NCBI GenBank assembly: GCA_030247855.1
Contig: JAPDRN010000213.1
Location: forward strand, 1-35,020
DNA: 35,020 bases
DNA from: Knufia peltigerae
Taxonomy: Eukaryota > Ascomycota > Eurotiomycetes > Chaetothyriales > Trichomeriaceae
Direction of reading: 5' to 3'
In this document: positions 9,267-19,129 of the stretch, one piece after another
How positions within the stretch are numbered: the first letter of the stretch is position 1
Layout: the number at the start of each line of letters is the position of its first letter
Made by a program: the position numbers and the translations under genes
The notes under the pieces: generated by a model
What the model saw: only the letters and a program-made list of their open reading frames with translations
What the model was told of the DNA's origin: nothing
The model's database searches: none

Positions 9267-11069
9267 ATGTCCTCTACAAATGGGGAGAATTTTGGTCAAG
9301 CCAAAGAAACAGCTACTGTGAGCCCGTCCCTAGTGGCAGCGCCAGACAAACTCTCCGGAAATGCAGACACGACAGGACTGCCAACAGGGCACAAGTCGAT
9401 CGGGGTTCTCCGAATCGAGGCGATATACAACAGCCTTACCACAACCAGCCTCACGGCCATTCTGGTCTGCATATTCCTCGTAGGCTATGCCTACGGGTTG
9501 GACGCGACCGTCAGAAATGTCTACACCACGTATGCCACCGCCAGCTACCAGAAGCATTCCTTGCTGGCGACTGTTAATGTTCTGCGCACCGTCTTCGCTG
9601 CCGGCGCTCAGTTTACATCGGCTCGGCTGGCAGACGGCTTTGGCCGTGTCGAGGTCATTGGACTGGCCATCGTCTTCTACCTGGTCGGCAGCATCGTCGA
9701 GGCGACGTCGACGGGTGTGGACAGCTACGCGGCCGGAGCCGTCATCTGGCAAGTCGGAATGACAAGCCTGCAGACCATGGTGACGGTCTTGATCGGAGAT
9801 CTCACATCGACCCGGCTTCGCCTGTTTGCCGTGTACATTCCCAACCTTCACTTTGCCATCACCACTTGGGTCTCGGGCAACATCACATCGACCGTCCTCA
9901 AAGATACCACGTGGCAGTGGGGTATCGGTATGTGGTGCATCATCATCACCATCTGCGTGGCACCACTGGTCGGCGCCCTGCTCTTCCTAGACCGGCGGGC
10001 ACAACGCATCTCTTCTCAGCGGTCCAACGCCAAGCGTCTCTCCCTTGTGGAGACATTCTGGCGACTCGACACCATCGGACTTTTGCTTCTTATCGCCATC
10101 ATCGCTCTGATACTTACCCCGTTCACCATCGCTGGCGGCATCAAGACAACTTGGAAGACGGCGCACGTGATTGCGCCGCTGGTTGTCGGGTTTGTCTGCA
10201 TTCCACTGTTTGTGCTTTGGGAGCGTCGGGCACCTCAACCACTCGTGCGGCTCCAGGATCTGAAAGACCGAGGGGTCTGGAGTCCAATTGCGCTGTCCAT
10301 CACTACCAACTTTGCCTACGCATTGCAGGGAAACTACCTATACACACTTCTGGTGATTGCATTCAGCTTTTCCGTCAAAGCAGCCACTCGAATCACAAGT
10401 CTCTACCTCTTCACGTCCTTTGTGGTTGGGCCGTTTTGTGGCCTGTTTGTCTACAGGTCACGACACATGAAGTATCTTGTGGTGGCAGGAACGGTGTTGT
10501 ACATGGTTGCGTTCGGGCTGCTGATCAGATACCGCGGCGACTCATCCTCGTCCTCTCGGTCGGGTGTCATCGGCGCGGAAGTCCTCCTGGGTATTGGAGG
10601 TGGCATGTTTCCATACGCCGCACTGTCTTCCCTTCAGGTCGCGCTGAAGCATGAACAAATGGCGATAATGACCGGTGTCTTCCTTGCATCTCACAGTATT
10701 GGTCACGCGCTCGGTGCTAGTGTGTCAGGAGCCATTTGGTCGCAGGTCCTGCCTTCAACCTTGGAGGAGAAGTTGTCGTTTCAGTCGAATGCCACACTCC
10801 CGCGATTGATCTACGCTAATCCGTTTGCCGTCGCGGGCCATTATCCCGTCGGAACACCCATCAGGGAGGCCATCAATAGCAGTTATCGCCACGTTCAGCT
10901 GCTGCTGTGTGTCACGGGCTTGTGCCTCTGCATTCCGTTGGTTGGATTTGCCTTGTGCTTCAGAAATCCTGAACTCACCGCGGCGCAAACTCTAGCGAAG
11001 GAGGACGACGGGGATGACTCCAACTTAGCTCATAGCCCCGTTGATGCCGAAAGACCGTTAAAGATCTAA
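9267..11069 (+). CDS. MFS transporter of the siderophore-iron-transporter family
   Basis: Plasma- or vesicle-membrane transporter, uninterrupted by introns, 600 residues from the ATG at 9267 (638 if the ATG at 9153 were used; the TATA box at 9134 argues against this). It has about 14 hydrophobic segments. The early phrase FLVGYAYGLDATVRNVY and the later HEQMAIMTGVFLASHSIGHALG match the fungal siderophore transporter group (MirB/Sit1 type) rather than the drug/proton antiporters. The N-terminus is hydrophilic and the tail acidic. In a cluster it may export or re-import the product, or a metal complex of it; no siderophore biosynthesis gene is present. A CGG-N-CCG copy lies upstream, so it is probably part of the regulon. 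Confidence 0.85.
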   Translation: MSSTNGENFGQAKETATVSPSLVAAPDKLSGNADTTGLPTGHKSIGVLRIEAIYNSLTTTSLTAILVCIFLVGYAYGLDATVRNVYTTYATASYQKHSLLATVNVLRTVFAAGAQFTSARLADGFGRVEVIGLAIVFYLVGSIVEATSTGVDSYAAGAVIWQVGMTSLQTMVTVLIGDLTSTRLRLFAVYIPNLHFAITTWVSGNITSTVLKDTTWQWGIGMWCIIITICVAPLVGALLFLDRRAQRISSQRSNAKRLSLVETFWRLDTIGLLLLIAIIALILTPFTIAGGIKTTWKTAHVIAPLVVGFVCIPLFVLWERRAPQPLVRLQDLKDRGVWSPIALSITTNFAYALQGNYLYTLLVIAFSFSVKAATRITSLYLFTSFVVGPFCGLFVYRSRHMKYLVVAGTVLYMVAFGLLIRYRGDSSSSSRSGVIGAEVLLGIGGGMFPYAALSSLQVALKHEQMAIMTGVFLASHSIGHALGASVSGAIWSQVLPSTLEEKLSFQSNATLPRLIYANPFAVAGHYPVGTPIREAINSSYRHVQLLLCVTGLCLCIPLVGFALCFRNPELTAAQTLAKEDDGDDSNLAHSPVDAERPLKI

Positions 11070-11588
11070 ACCGGTACTTCGTTGCGTGAGAAAGCTAGGG
11101 TCTGGAATCAGAGTTCTTTGTAGGCAGTAAAAGTCAGAAGCAAGGAGCATGTAGGTAGATAATCAGCAGGTATTGAGTACCGAAGCCTACTGGTATCTAC
11201 TCCTATGAAGAGAATGAACCCGAATATTGTACTTCCGTACTCGTACTATCCAGCTTATCTCTGATGCTAAGGCGTATGACTGTCACAGGACGAGAGTCAT
11301 TATGCTGCCTGTCCAATACTCCACCAATCATTTGCATGGGGATAAAGACTCATGTGTGAGGAGGCGTCGGCCGTCTAGGAGAGAAGTCCACAGTACACCA
11401 GGTGAAGAAGGCAGAGCTACAATGAAGGCACCCATCAGACACGTGCCACCGACCGGCCCGAATCATAAGAGGATTTGTTGTCTACAGGGATCGCTAATAA
11501 AAATGGCTACGCTCCTGTTGGAAGGCATATGCAGACTTTTTCTACGTTTCAATTACTGTTCTTTACTCGCTGGCCATAATTACTCAAG
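11070..11588. promoter_or_regulatory. Intergenic region upstream of the O-methyltransferase
   Basis: 519 bases holding the transporter 3' region and the methyltransferase promoter with one CGG-N-CCG copy at 11454. Nothing else recognisable. Confidence 0.55.
11454..11460. promoter_or_regulatory. CGG-N-CCG palindrome (CGGCCCG), O-methyltransferase promoter
   Basis: The copy is about 135 bases before the ATG at 11589, in the context GACCGGCCCGAATC. Confidence 0.6.
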
Positions 11589-12884
11589 ATGGAAGAAGAA
11601 TTGATCGGCCTGCGTCGCTCCCTTGAAGCCTTTTCGGCCAAGATACGGGGCTCATTGAACGCCGAATTGTTGCAGGCACTGAATGCTTATGGACCGAAGC
11701 AACTTCCCGACAAGAAACTCAGCGTCCTTGCCGCAGAGAACGTCGATTTATTGCATTCTATAGAGCAGATGCTAACTCCTGCACCATTACTGCTCGCGGA
11801 TCACTTTCTAGGTAAGACAGTCTCACATAGGGTGTCCAAGTCCCGTTACTAATAAGTGCATACAGGCTATGTCAATACCAAATGCCTCTGTGCTGCGGTT
11901 CAGCTCGAAGTTCCGGATATTCTCAAGAGTGGTGCGAAAAGTGTGTCCCAAATAGCGCAGCAGTGCAATGCACGGGAAGATCGCCTCAAACAGATAATGC
12001 GCGCATTACACCACAATGGAGTCTTTTCTTGGAATTCGTCGGCGGACGTATACAGCAACAACGCAACCTCGGAGCTTCTCACAAAAGACCACTGGACGCA
12101 ATGGCGCAATTGGGTGGACCTCTACGGCAATGAGTTCTACGATATCGCCAGGGGTATACCGGCATCGGTGTCCTCTGATTGCACGCACAGCGCTGCACAA
12201 ATTAACTTCAACACTGATCAAGACATGTTCACGTATTTTACAGCCCAAGGATGGTTGCCTCGATTACATAAAACCCTCGGTGGAGGAGCCACAGCTCAAA
12301 GCCCTGGTATCCTCGAAGACTATCCGTGGCACGAGTTTAGTAGCGGTCCTTTTCTGGACATCGGCGGAGGCACAGGAGCTTTGCTAGCACTCCTGCTTCG
12401 CAACCATGCATCCTTGACAGGAGCTTTATTTGACACCGAGAGAGTCATACAGCACGCCCGAGGTCTTTTCTACGGGGACGCGGCCACATACGCCGATGTA
12501 GCGCAACAGCTTATTCCGAACGGGCTCATAGCGGGCGACTTCTTCGATAGTCTTCCAGCGTTCGAGTTTTACACCATGAAGTGGTGCCTGCACGATTGGA
12601 AAGACCCCGATGTCAAGTGCATCCTGTCAAATATTCGAAGCGCTATCAAGATAACACCAAACAGTCGTCTGGTCGTACTGGAGTCAATTCTAGTAGGAGG
12701 GAGATCTGGACGTCTTTCGAGATATGCAGACATCAATATGATGATGACATCCAATGGTCAAGAGAGAACCGAAGCAGAATGGAGGTCGTTGGCACATGAG
12801 AGCGGCTGGGAAGTCCGCCGAATCTTTCCTTTGCGGGGAGCATGGGTCTGCGCTCTAGAGTTACGGCCTGCCATTGAGTCGTGA
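11589..12884 (+). CDS. Plant-type O-methyltransferase, GliM-like
   Basis: SAM-dependent O-methyltransferase, probably cytosolic, acting on a hydroxyl of the pathway intermediate. Two exons, 11589-11811 and 11866-12884, with a 54-base intron (GTAAGA...TACAG); 413 residues. The N-terminal half is the helical dimerisation domain with a winged-helix-like segment (QIAQQCNAREDRLKQIMRAL). The SAM site is FLDIGGGTGALLA, and the motif HDWKDPDVKCIL carries the usual catalytic-base histidine. Length and motifs fit the sterigmatocystin 8-O-methyltransferase type, the family that includes GliM of gliotoxin clusters. The exact target hydroxyl is unknown. CGG-N-CCG lies 135 bases upstream. Confidence 0.9.
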
Positions 12885-12936
12885 TTGGTGAATGTGATGG
12901 AAGTACGGGTGACGCAGTAAACTAGAGGGCTAGATC

Positions 12937-12943
12937 CGGCCCG
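12937..12943. promoter_or_regulatory. CGG-N-CCG palindrome (CGGCCCG), glutathione transferase promoter
   Basis: The copy is about 170 bases before the ATG at 13107. Read on the other strand it is TCGGGCCGG, matching the copy before the GliC-like P450. Confidence 0.6.
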
Positions 12944-13106
12944 AACCAAAAATGAATCCTTAGAGCGCTGTAAACGCTTCTCATGTAGGTTGTGACATGA
13001 CATATAGTATAGACCTGTTGGCCGTGCCGTCCGAGGACTTCTCAAAGAGGTTCTACTACTCTAGGACAAAGGGATTGTTCATCAAACAACATTCGAGAGG
13101 CCTACC

Positions 13107-14022
13107 ATGACGGAATCTAAGGGAATGCCCATGGTGGTCACTGGCGATCCACCTTATGAGGGGAAAGTTATATTATACGTTGTCAAAGGTCAACTTGTTA
13201 TTGATGCGTCCATGACTGGATGAGATGCACTAACTTCTGCACAGCCGATCAGACATCCTACATCAATTATATCAAACCGCTTATCATGGCCCGGGAGCTC
13301 AACATTCCACACGTCATATCTGTGATCGATACAACCCAAGAGTGGTTTTATCGCGTACATCCAGAGCGTTACGTCCCAGCGCTAAGGGACCAAGGTCCGG
13401 ACAACGGAGAAGAAATTACTGTATTTGAGGGAACAGCATGCTTAGAGTACTTGGCATCGCGGTTTGATGCTGCAGGCACATGGACGGGGAGAACGTATTC
13501 CGAGAAAGCCGCAGTCTTTTCATGGACGGCTTATCAAACAGCAGGACTTGGGTAAGTGGGATTCATCATGCTCGAAATTTCCAGACAATCAAGCTGACTG
13601 TGTTGGTTATTCAAGCCCAACTGCCAAGTATTGGCTGTACTTTCTCAAGGGTTACCCTAGCAGGGCCGAACCTGTCCAACTGCCTCGCACTATCGAAAAG
13701 TAAGACAATGGAATGGAAACGAGAAACCGCCGGTCTTACTGACAATTGAACCCATAGACTGCATTCAAACTGCCTTCGGCAATGGGATATATTGAACGAG
13801 CGACTGGCCCACCCAGGTCAGGATTACATCGCACTCAGGGATCGGCCCACTTTGGCAGACCTGTCGTACTTGCCATTCGCCATGCCCTGGATGTTCACGT
13901 TCCTCGGGGTCAAGATTGAGGATTGGCCATCTATCAAGGAATGGAGTGACAGAATGTTAAGTCGACCAGCTGTAGACGAAGTTATGCAGATGGCTCCTAC
14001 TATAGGCCACTGGATATGTTGA
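13107..14022 (+). CDS. Glutathione S-transferase, GliG-like
   Basis: Soluble transferase. In ETP pathways this family adds two glutathiones to the oxidised diketopiperazine, which is how sulfur enters. Four exons (13107-13188, 13245-13551, 13616-13699, 13758-14022), all in phase, give 245 residues, the usual length for the family. The thioredoxin-fold N-terminal domain carries KPLIMARELNIPH and, further on, FEGTACLEYLASRFD, which holds the glutathione-contact acidic/Ser/Thr region. The helical C-terminal domain has RPTLADLSYLPFAMPW. The best alternative is another fungal URE2-like transferase, but the neighbours (GliC-, GliJ- and GliT-like genes) favour the sulfur-adding role. CGG-N-CCG lies 170 bases upstream. 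Confidence 0.88.
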
Positions 14023-14119
14023 AGTATGGCGGATAAGCATACTGGAGACAGTCTCTCAATCCGTGTTAGCCCAGGATGAAAGGTCGGTCACCGGCAGCCT
14101 CGCCTTATCAATTCCACAG

Positions 14120-14126
14120 CGGGCCG
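14120..14126. promoter_or_regulatory. CGG-N-CCG palindrome (CGGGCCG), second P450 promoter
   Basis: The copy is about 142 bases before the ATG at 14262. Upstream at about 14084 is a related CGG-N3-CCG (TCGGTCACCGG), one base off the GliZ-type TCGG-N3-CCGA. Confidence 0.6.
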
Positions 14127-14261
14127 TTTCAAGCCCAAGCCAAAAGCAATGAGTTCATTTCCTGCTTACCGGCTATCTCTAGGCTGTGAGACTTTACAAA
14201 TGCCCCTGTTCTGGCCGTAGGCATTTCCATACGGACACTGTAAATGATTCCCCCTCCGATA

Positions 14262-15994
14262 ATGGACACTCTACAGCTGCCTTCGTTTCGACGGCATTGG
14301 CTGAATGTGCCGACTCTGAGTGCTATTTTGCACCAGAACAAATATATTTCCCTTGGATTGATCATATGTGGCCTGATAACATTACGAGCAATTTCTCTTG
14401 CGATTTTCAAGAAACGCCCATCTCGCTTATCCCTCGATGACCTTCCGCATTTTGAGACCGTGAACGATGTGTGGGCCAAGATACAGGAGGGAAATCGACA
14501 GGTGCATACACAGGTCCAACCGACTTCCAGAGCTTGTGACTAACTGACTTGATCGAAAAAGTATCCGGGTACACCCTTCGTCTTGACCATGCTCGGAATG
14601 AGGGTGATCATCCTTCCACATTCAGCCATCGATGCCATCAAAGCGCTGCCGGAGAGTGTCGTGTCTATCAAGTAAACAAAGCCACATAAGCTGGTTGATA
14701 TTGAATCCGGCACTAACGAAGTATTCAGGAGCCACCACTACGATGTGTTCCTGGGACAGTATAGTTTCATGGGCACGAAGGCGGACGAGTTCGACGAGGC
14801 TATGCGCTATGACCTCCAACGCAGCACACCGAAGGTTCTTGCCTCCTTCGTAGCCGAAGTCGACTATGTTTTCGAGAAAACCTTCGGCAAACCCCACGTT
14901 TGGGAGGCATTTCAGCCCCGTGAGTGCATGGCTCGGGTCGCTGCTTTGATGTCAGGTCGTGCATTTGTTGGCCTTCCCCTGAGCAGAGACGAAGAGTGGG
15001 CGGAAGCAACTGTCACCTACACACAAGATGTGACGAAAGCTTGGATGGTACTACGCATGATTCCCAAGTCCTTGCATTGGTTGCTAGTACCATGCCTGCC
15101 GCAGGTTAGGTCTTTGAACCAGCACAAGGCCCTGACACAGCGCAAGTTGAAGCCGCTGCTCCAGCAGGAACTATCAGCCGATAAAGAAGATGGCCAGGTC
15201 GGTGATGGTGAGCCTGGCGGCGACATGATCAGATGGTTCCGAAAGCGCTACACTGACCCAGCTACCGCAGAGAACCTCACCCGTGACCAACTTCTAGCAA
15301 CATTTGCGTCAATCTATAATCTGACAAACGCCTTGAGCTATCTCCTGTTTGACCTTGCGACCTACCCGGAGCACATTGAGCCTTTGCGGGCCGAGCTGAA
15401 TGTGCAGGTTGGGACCGACGGCAGAATCACCAAGGAGAACATCCAGAAGCTCCGGAAGTTGGATAGCTTCATCAGAGAGTCCCAGAGGCTTAGTCCTCCA
15501 TCACTCGGTATGAGATCTCCCATAAGGCGTAGTCTGACTGAAAGGGGGACGCTAACCCTCCGACAGCAAACATGCCACGTATTGTGACCAGCCCGGAAGG
15601 CCTCAATCTTCCCAGTGGCCATGTCATTCCGCGAGGAGAGAGAATCATGGTTCGCGCACATACTCTGAACCTTGACCCTGCCCTTTGGGAAAATCCAGAC
15701 ACGTTTGATGGGTTTCGCTTTGAGAGACTACGGTCAGCTCCCGGGAACGAGCTCAAATATCAGCATACAACAACCGGGGTGGACAACATTAATTTCGGAC
15801 ATGGTATCTGGGCGTGCCCAGGAAGACATTTTGCAAGCAGCCAGATGAAAGTTGTCTTGGCGCATTTGCTTCAGCACTACGACATCAAACTCGAGGACGG
15901 AAAAGAAAAGAGCCGGCAGCAGCATTTTGGGCTTGCCATTGTCCCAGACACTGGGTCAAAAGTCCTATTGAGGTACCGAGAGGACACCAGATAG
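14262..15994 (+). CDS. Cytochrome P450 (second of four), multi-exon
   Basis: ER-anchored monooxygenase of 518 residues. Exons 14262-14501, 14562-14671, 14729-15507 and 15567-15994 are separated by introns of 57-60 bases with good donors and branch sites, and all joins keep phase. A membrane anchor is visible at about residues 30-50. ExxR is ESQR (IRESQRLSP), and the haem loop is FGHGIWACPGRHF with the ligand Cys at about 460, a form shared with ent-kaurene oxidase-like and other fungal tailoring P450s. It may play the GliF role of later ring or side-chain oxidation, but this is inference from the neighbourhood. The ATG at 14244 is an alternative start adding six residues. Confidence 0.87.
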
Positions 15995-16110
15995 CTTTCA
16001 ACGTGTTTACTATGCTGTAGGCTGCAATTCTATGCCGACTCTAGTGGACAGCTAGATCGGCGTTCCCCGGAAGGTTGTCGCTGACCGGTGGTGGTATCAA
16101 ATAATCTCAT

Positions 16111-16117
16111 CGGCCCG
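16111..16117. promoter_or_regulatory. CGG-N-CCG palindrome (CGGCCCG), DUF1857 gene promoter
   Basis: The copy is about 139 bases before the ATG at 16250. Context CATCGGCCCGCCCC. Confidence 0.6.
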
Positions 16118-16249
16118 CCCCCTTATTCACGGCGGCCTCGCCTGTAGCTACCGCCCCTTAGCGTAAATCCGCTCTTGAGACAAATAGTTATCTACACGTG
16201 GTGTTGCACTGGTAGACAAAGTATGTCAGAGCAAGCTACGAGACTCATC

Positions 16250-16879
16250 ATGGCAACAACAAAAGGGGATTTCGTCTTCAATTTAGCAATCACTGTTCCA
16301 GTCAATCCTCCCGGTGCCGAGCCAGTAGTGAATGCGACCGAGTTCTGGACAGGATTGCGTCGAGGCGGTGCCAACCCGGAGTTGTTTGCCGATTACGTTG
16401 CGAGGACAGAGGTTCTACCAAATCCCACCTCGGATTTAGTTTTCCAGCGAAGGCTACATATGGCGGATGGAGCAGTGCACACCAAAGAGGGCGCCACGAT
16501 AGACCAGGATGTGCGGCTTGCGGACAACCTGCTGGTGAGTATCCGCGTCCACCCTGCTGTTCTGCCCGCTGCTGGGAGCGTGGGGAAGGGAGCATAATAG
16601 TCGAATCGGCTGACCTGGTGATGATGATTCCAATAGTGCGAAGGTGTAACAATGGGTAATGGCTCCAGAAGCACCATAATACTCTCTCACGGTGGCCAAT
16701 CGACGGATGGGCCAAACGATCTGTATCTCAGCGCAGTATACGAGCTTCACGTCCCGGGTGTCGAGCCTGGCAGCGCGCAGGCGGCCGAGATAGAAACAAA
16801 CTACACGACACTTGCGAGAGGCGCGGCGAACACAGTTGTTCAGAAGGTTAGGGAATGGAAGATAGATGACAAGTTGTGA
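16250..16879 (+). CDS. DUF1857 family small protein (START/SRPBCC-like fold)
   Basis: Small soluble protein of 175 residues from exons 16250-16534 and 16637-16879 (102-base intron, GTGAGT...AATAG, phase 0). The phrase VPVNPPGAEPVVNATEFWTGL near the N-terminus and the C-terminal AAEIETNYTTLARGAANTVV are typical of the fungal DUF1857 family, which has a helix-grip lipid/ligand-binding fold. No catalytic function is established for the family to my knowledge. In the cluster it could be a cyclase, isomerase or ligand carrier. The promoter carries a CGG-N-CCG copy, so it is probably a genuine pathway member. An upstream in-frame ATG at 16223 would add nine residues. Confidence 0.78.
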
Positions 16880-17382
16880 GGGGCAGAATGCGACGTGCAC
16901 GAGCGACGCCTAGTATTGGTGTTGGTAGACTCGGACAATGCATTCTTTTCAAGCCAATGTAGGACTTCGGACGGAGTATCGTGGTCGATGCAAGAACGTT
17001 TGCCTTTTCCCCTAAATTGCTGCGAGTCCGAGTTTTGAGCGGGTGGTAAAACGCGCAATATATCTGCATGTGCTTATTAGTACATTGTTTAGTGGTGATA
17101 ATTTTCAGGTATCGGCCTCGATATATTGGGAGCCAAAGCATATAAGCACCACTACAAACCCCTAGAGAGTCTTATCACTTAGGGATCCTTGTAGGCACTT
17201 ACCCCCAAGGCTATGGGCTACTAACAAACTACCTATGTTGCCAAGAATAGTTGTCTCTCTGTCGCTACTGAAGAGCTCTCTCCACCTGGGTAAGGAAAAT
17301 CAATGACTAGGTACATATCGCTGTATATCACCAATTTTCATCCAACTCAATTTTCCCTGGAAGCAATATCTGATGTAAAGGC
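16880..17382. other. Intergenic region between convergent 3' ends
   Basis: 503 bases between the DUF1857 stop and the dipeptidase stop. I see no CGG-N-CCG copy and no convincing gene; it probably contains only 3' untranslated sequence. Confidence 0.55.
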
Positions 17383-18904
17383 CTAAAGGTCAGTCTTGGC
17401 TGACAATCCTCGCTTTTGTCCTTGATCCAGAAGCATCCGCTTCTGTTCAGGGGTCCAGATTCTAGGTATCTGATCATACAAGGCAGGCCTGCCTTGTAAA
17501 CCTTCTTGACGAGCAACACCTTCAACACCCGCCATAACTCGAATCACGTTCAACCCCATAATCTTTTTGACATTGTTCTCACTCATTTTACGCGCCAGAA
17601 GCTCAGCAATCAAAGCAGGGTAGCAGCTAACATCACCTGCACCGTCAGGACCCTCAAGCATACCGTCAAAGTCGGATCCAATGCCTACATGATCACATCC
17701 GACCTCTGAGACGGCGTACATGATGTGATCAACCACGGTCTGCAAAGAGCTGCCTGCACCTGTCGTCGATTTAGATAGCTCGGGGAGAAAACAAATCATG
17801 ATCAACCCGCGGTTGGCTTTCAACTTTGCAAAAACCTGATCGGTGACATTCCTTGGATGTGGGCAGAGCGTATAACTTGCAAACGCTCAGCACTGTCATT
17901 TATTACTCGTGACGAGAACTCTTACCATGAAGAGTGGGAGAATACCACTGGAGCAGTCGAAACTTCCAACACCTGAAGTTGTACAGCCTCGGTCGTATGT
18001 GACAGATCTATGATCCTAAAAAGTGAGCAGTCAGTCCACCAACTCTGCTTTAGAAGCATTTTTCATACGTACATGCCGACTCGATTCATTTCTCCAACGA
18101 AGCTGCGGCCGCAGGTGCTGAGTCCGCCATGGAGCTGATCCGTATCGTTCTGTTCACTAATTTAGGCCACAACACTAGCATGATGGAGTCGCAATGCTAA
18201 CCGCCGAGTCTGCAAACCTGTTGTTTTTGTTGTGCACGAGTGTTATGTATCGTACGCCCAGGCGATGGAAATTTCTCAAAACGCTGGCACTGTTCCCGAT
18301 CTGATGCAAGCCTTCGACACCGATGAAGCTTGCAAGTCGCCCAGACTGAAAGATGGGAAGAATATCTGTGGAACTCCTTGCGAGAGCGAACCTGTCCTCG
18401 TACTTGCGCATCAAGTTGTGAATAAGATCTATCTGTTGCAACGTGTCATAGACTGCCCGTAAATCCGCTTCATTCGGCTGAGGGCTATCCTTTTCACCGT
18501 TAGGAACGGCGAAGCTATTGACAAGCTACATATCAGTTCCAGGAGTTCTTTTGAGCTGACGTGATGGATCTGACATGTTGCCATACCACGGTACATAAGC
18601 ACTCCAAAATTGGCCTCCCAGCTGTCCTTGACGCAGCCTCGTCAAGTCAGTCTGGCCGAAGGGAGTATCCTGCAAAGCTCCATGGTCCAAATTATTCCCA
18701 GAAAACCCTCGAATCATGTAGGGAAAGTCATTGTGCCCGTCTGTAGAGAGATGGATTAGCCCTGACAGCGTCTTGTAAGCATGTGCAATTTTGCTGTGGT
18801 CAGTTACCAATGAGAGGACTTTCCCGAAGCAGTTGGCGGGCACGGCAAATGAAGGGTTCTCGATCACCCACGGGGTCCTGGCTGGGACGAAGTATGAATT
18901 CCAT
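17383..18904 (-). CDS. Membrane-dipeptidase family (M19) enzyme, GliJ-like
   Basis: Zinc dipeptidase. In ETP pathways this enzyme removes glycine from the cysteinyl-glycine arms left after glutathione trimming. Six exons on the minus strand (18808-18904, 18587-18740, 18202-18514, 18073-18149, 17926-18015, 17383-17875); introns of 50-72 bases; 407 residues. The first splice creates SPLIDGHNDFPYMIRG, the classic metal-binding HxD start of the M19 family. Further ligand motifs are GVEGLHQIG (bridging Glu), DLSHTT and FSHSS, then GIGSDFDGM near the end. All expected metal and substrate positions appear intact. The start ATG at 18904 is the first in-frame Met upstream of the HxD motif. No signal peptide is obvious, as for GliJ. 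It shares a short promoter with the efflux pump. Confidence 0.9.
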
Positions 18905-19014
18905 TGAGTGACCTCATGACCTTGACGCTGAACACCAGTGGTCTATGAAAGATAGAGATTTGAGACTGTGCTGCCTAACTCAGTGCCGTCCGCAGCACTC
19001 CCGCATAGTGCCAA

Positions 19015-19021
19015 CGGTCCG
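19015..19021. promoter_or_regulatory. CGG-N-CCG palindrome (CGGTCCG), shared dipeptidase/MFS promoter
   Basis: A single copy lies almost exactly midway in the 225-base divergent promoter, about 111 bases from the dipeptidase ATG and 115 from the transporter ATG. Confidence 0.65.
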
Positions 19022-19129
19022 GTCGGTGGGGACGCACTTATATAATCAGTGTTGCACCTTTGTGGTACGAGCACACCTCCTTTGTCGTTGTTGAATCTGT
19101 AAGTTCCGTTGAATTCACTGCCAGCCATC

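Noticed and set aside
9866..10654. Long alternative frame inside the siderophore-type transporter gene
   Set aside because: Shadow of the real frame; histidine- and arginine-rich with no family features, while the overlapping frame has clear membrane helices.
14084..14094. GliZ-type TCGG-N3-CCGA site
   Set aside because: The only close case, TCGGTCACCGG, has one mismatch; the recurring motif in this cluster has a one-base spacer.
16250..16879. Possibility that the small protein is the missing gamma-glutamyl cyclotransferase (GliK-like)
   Set aside because: Its motifs match the DUF1857 family instead, and no cyclotransferase glycine-rich substrate loop is visible.
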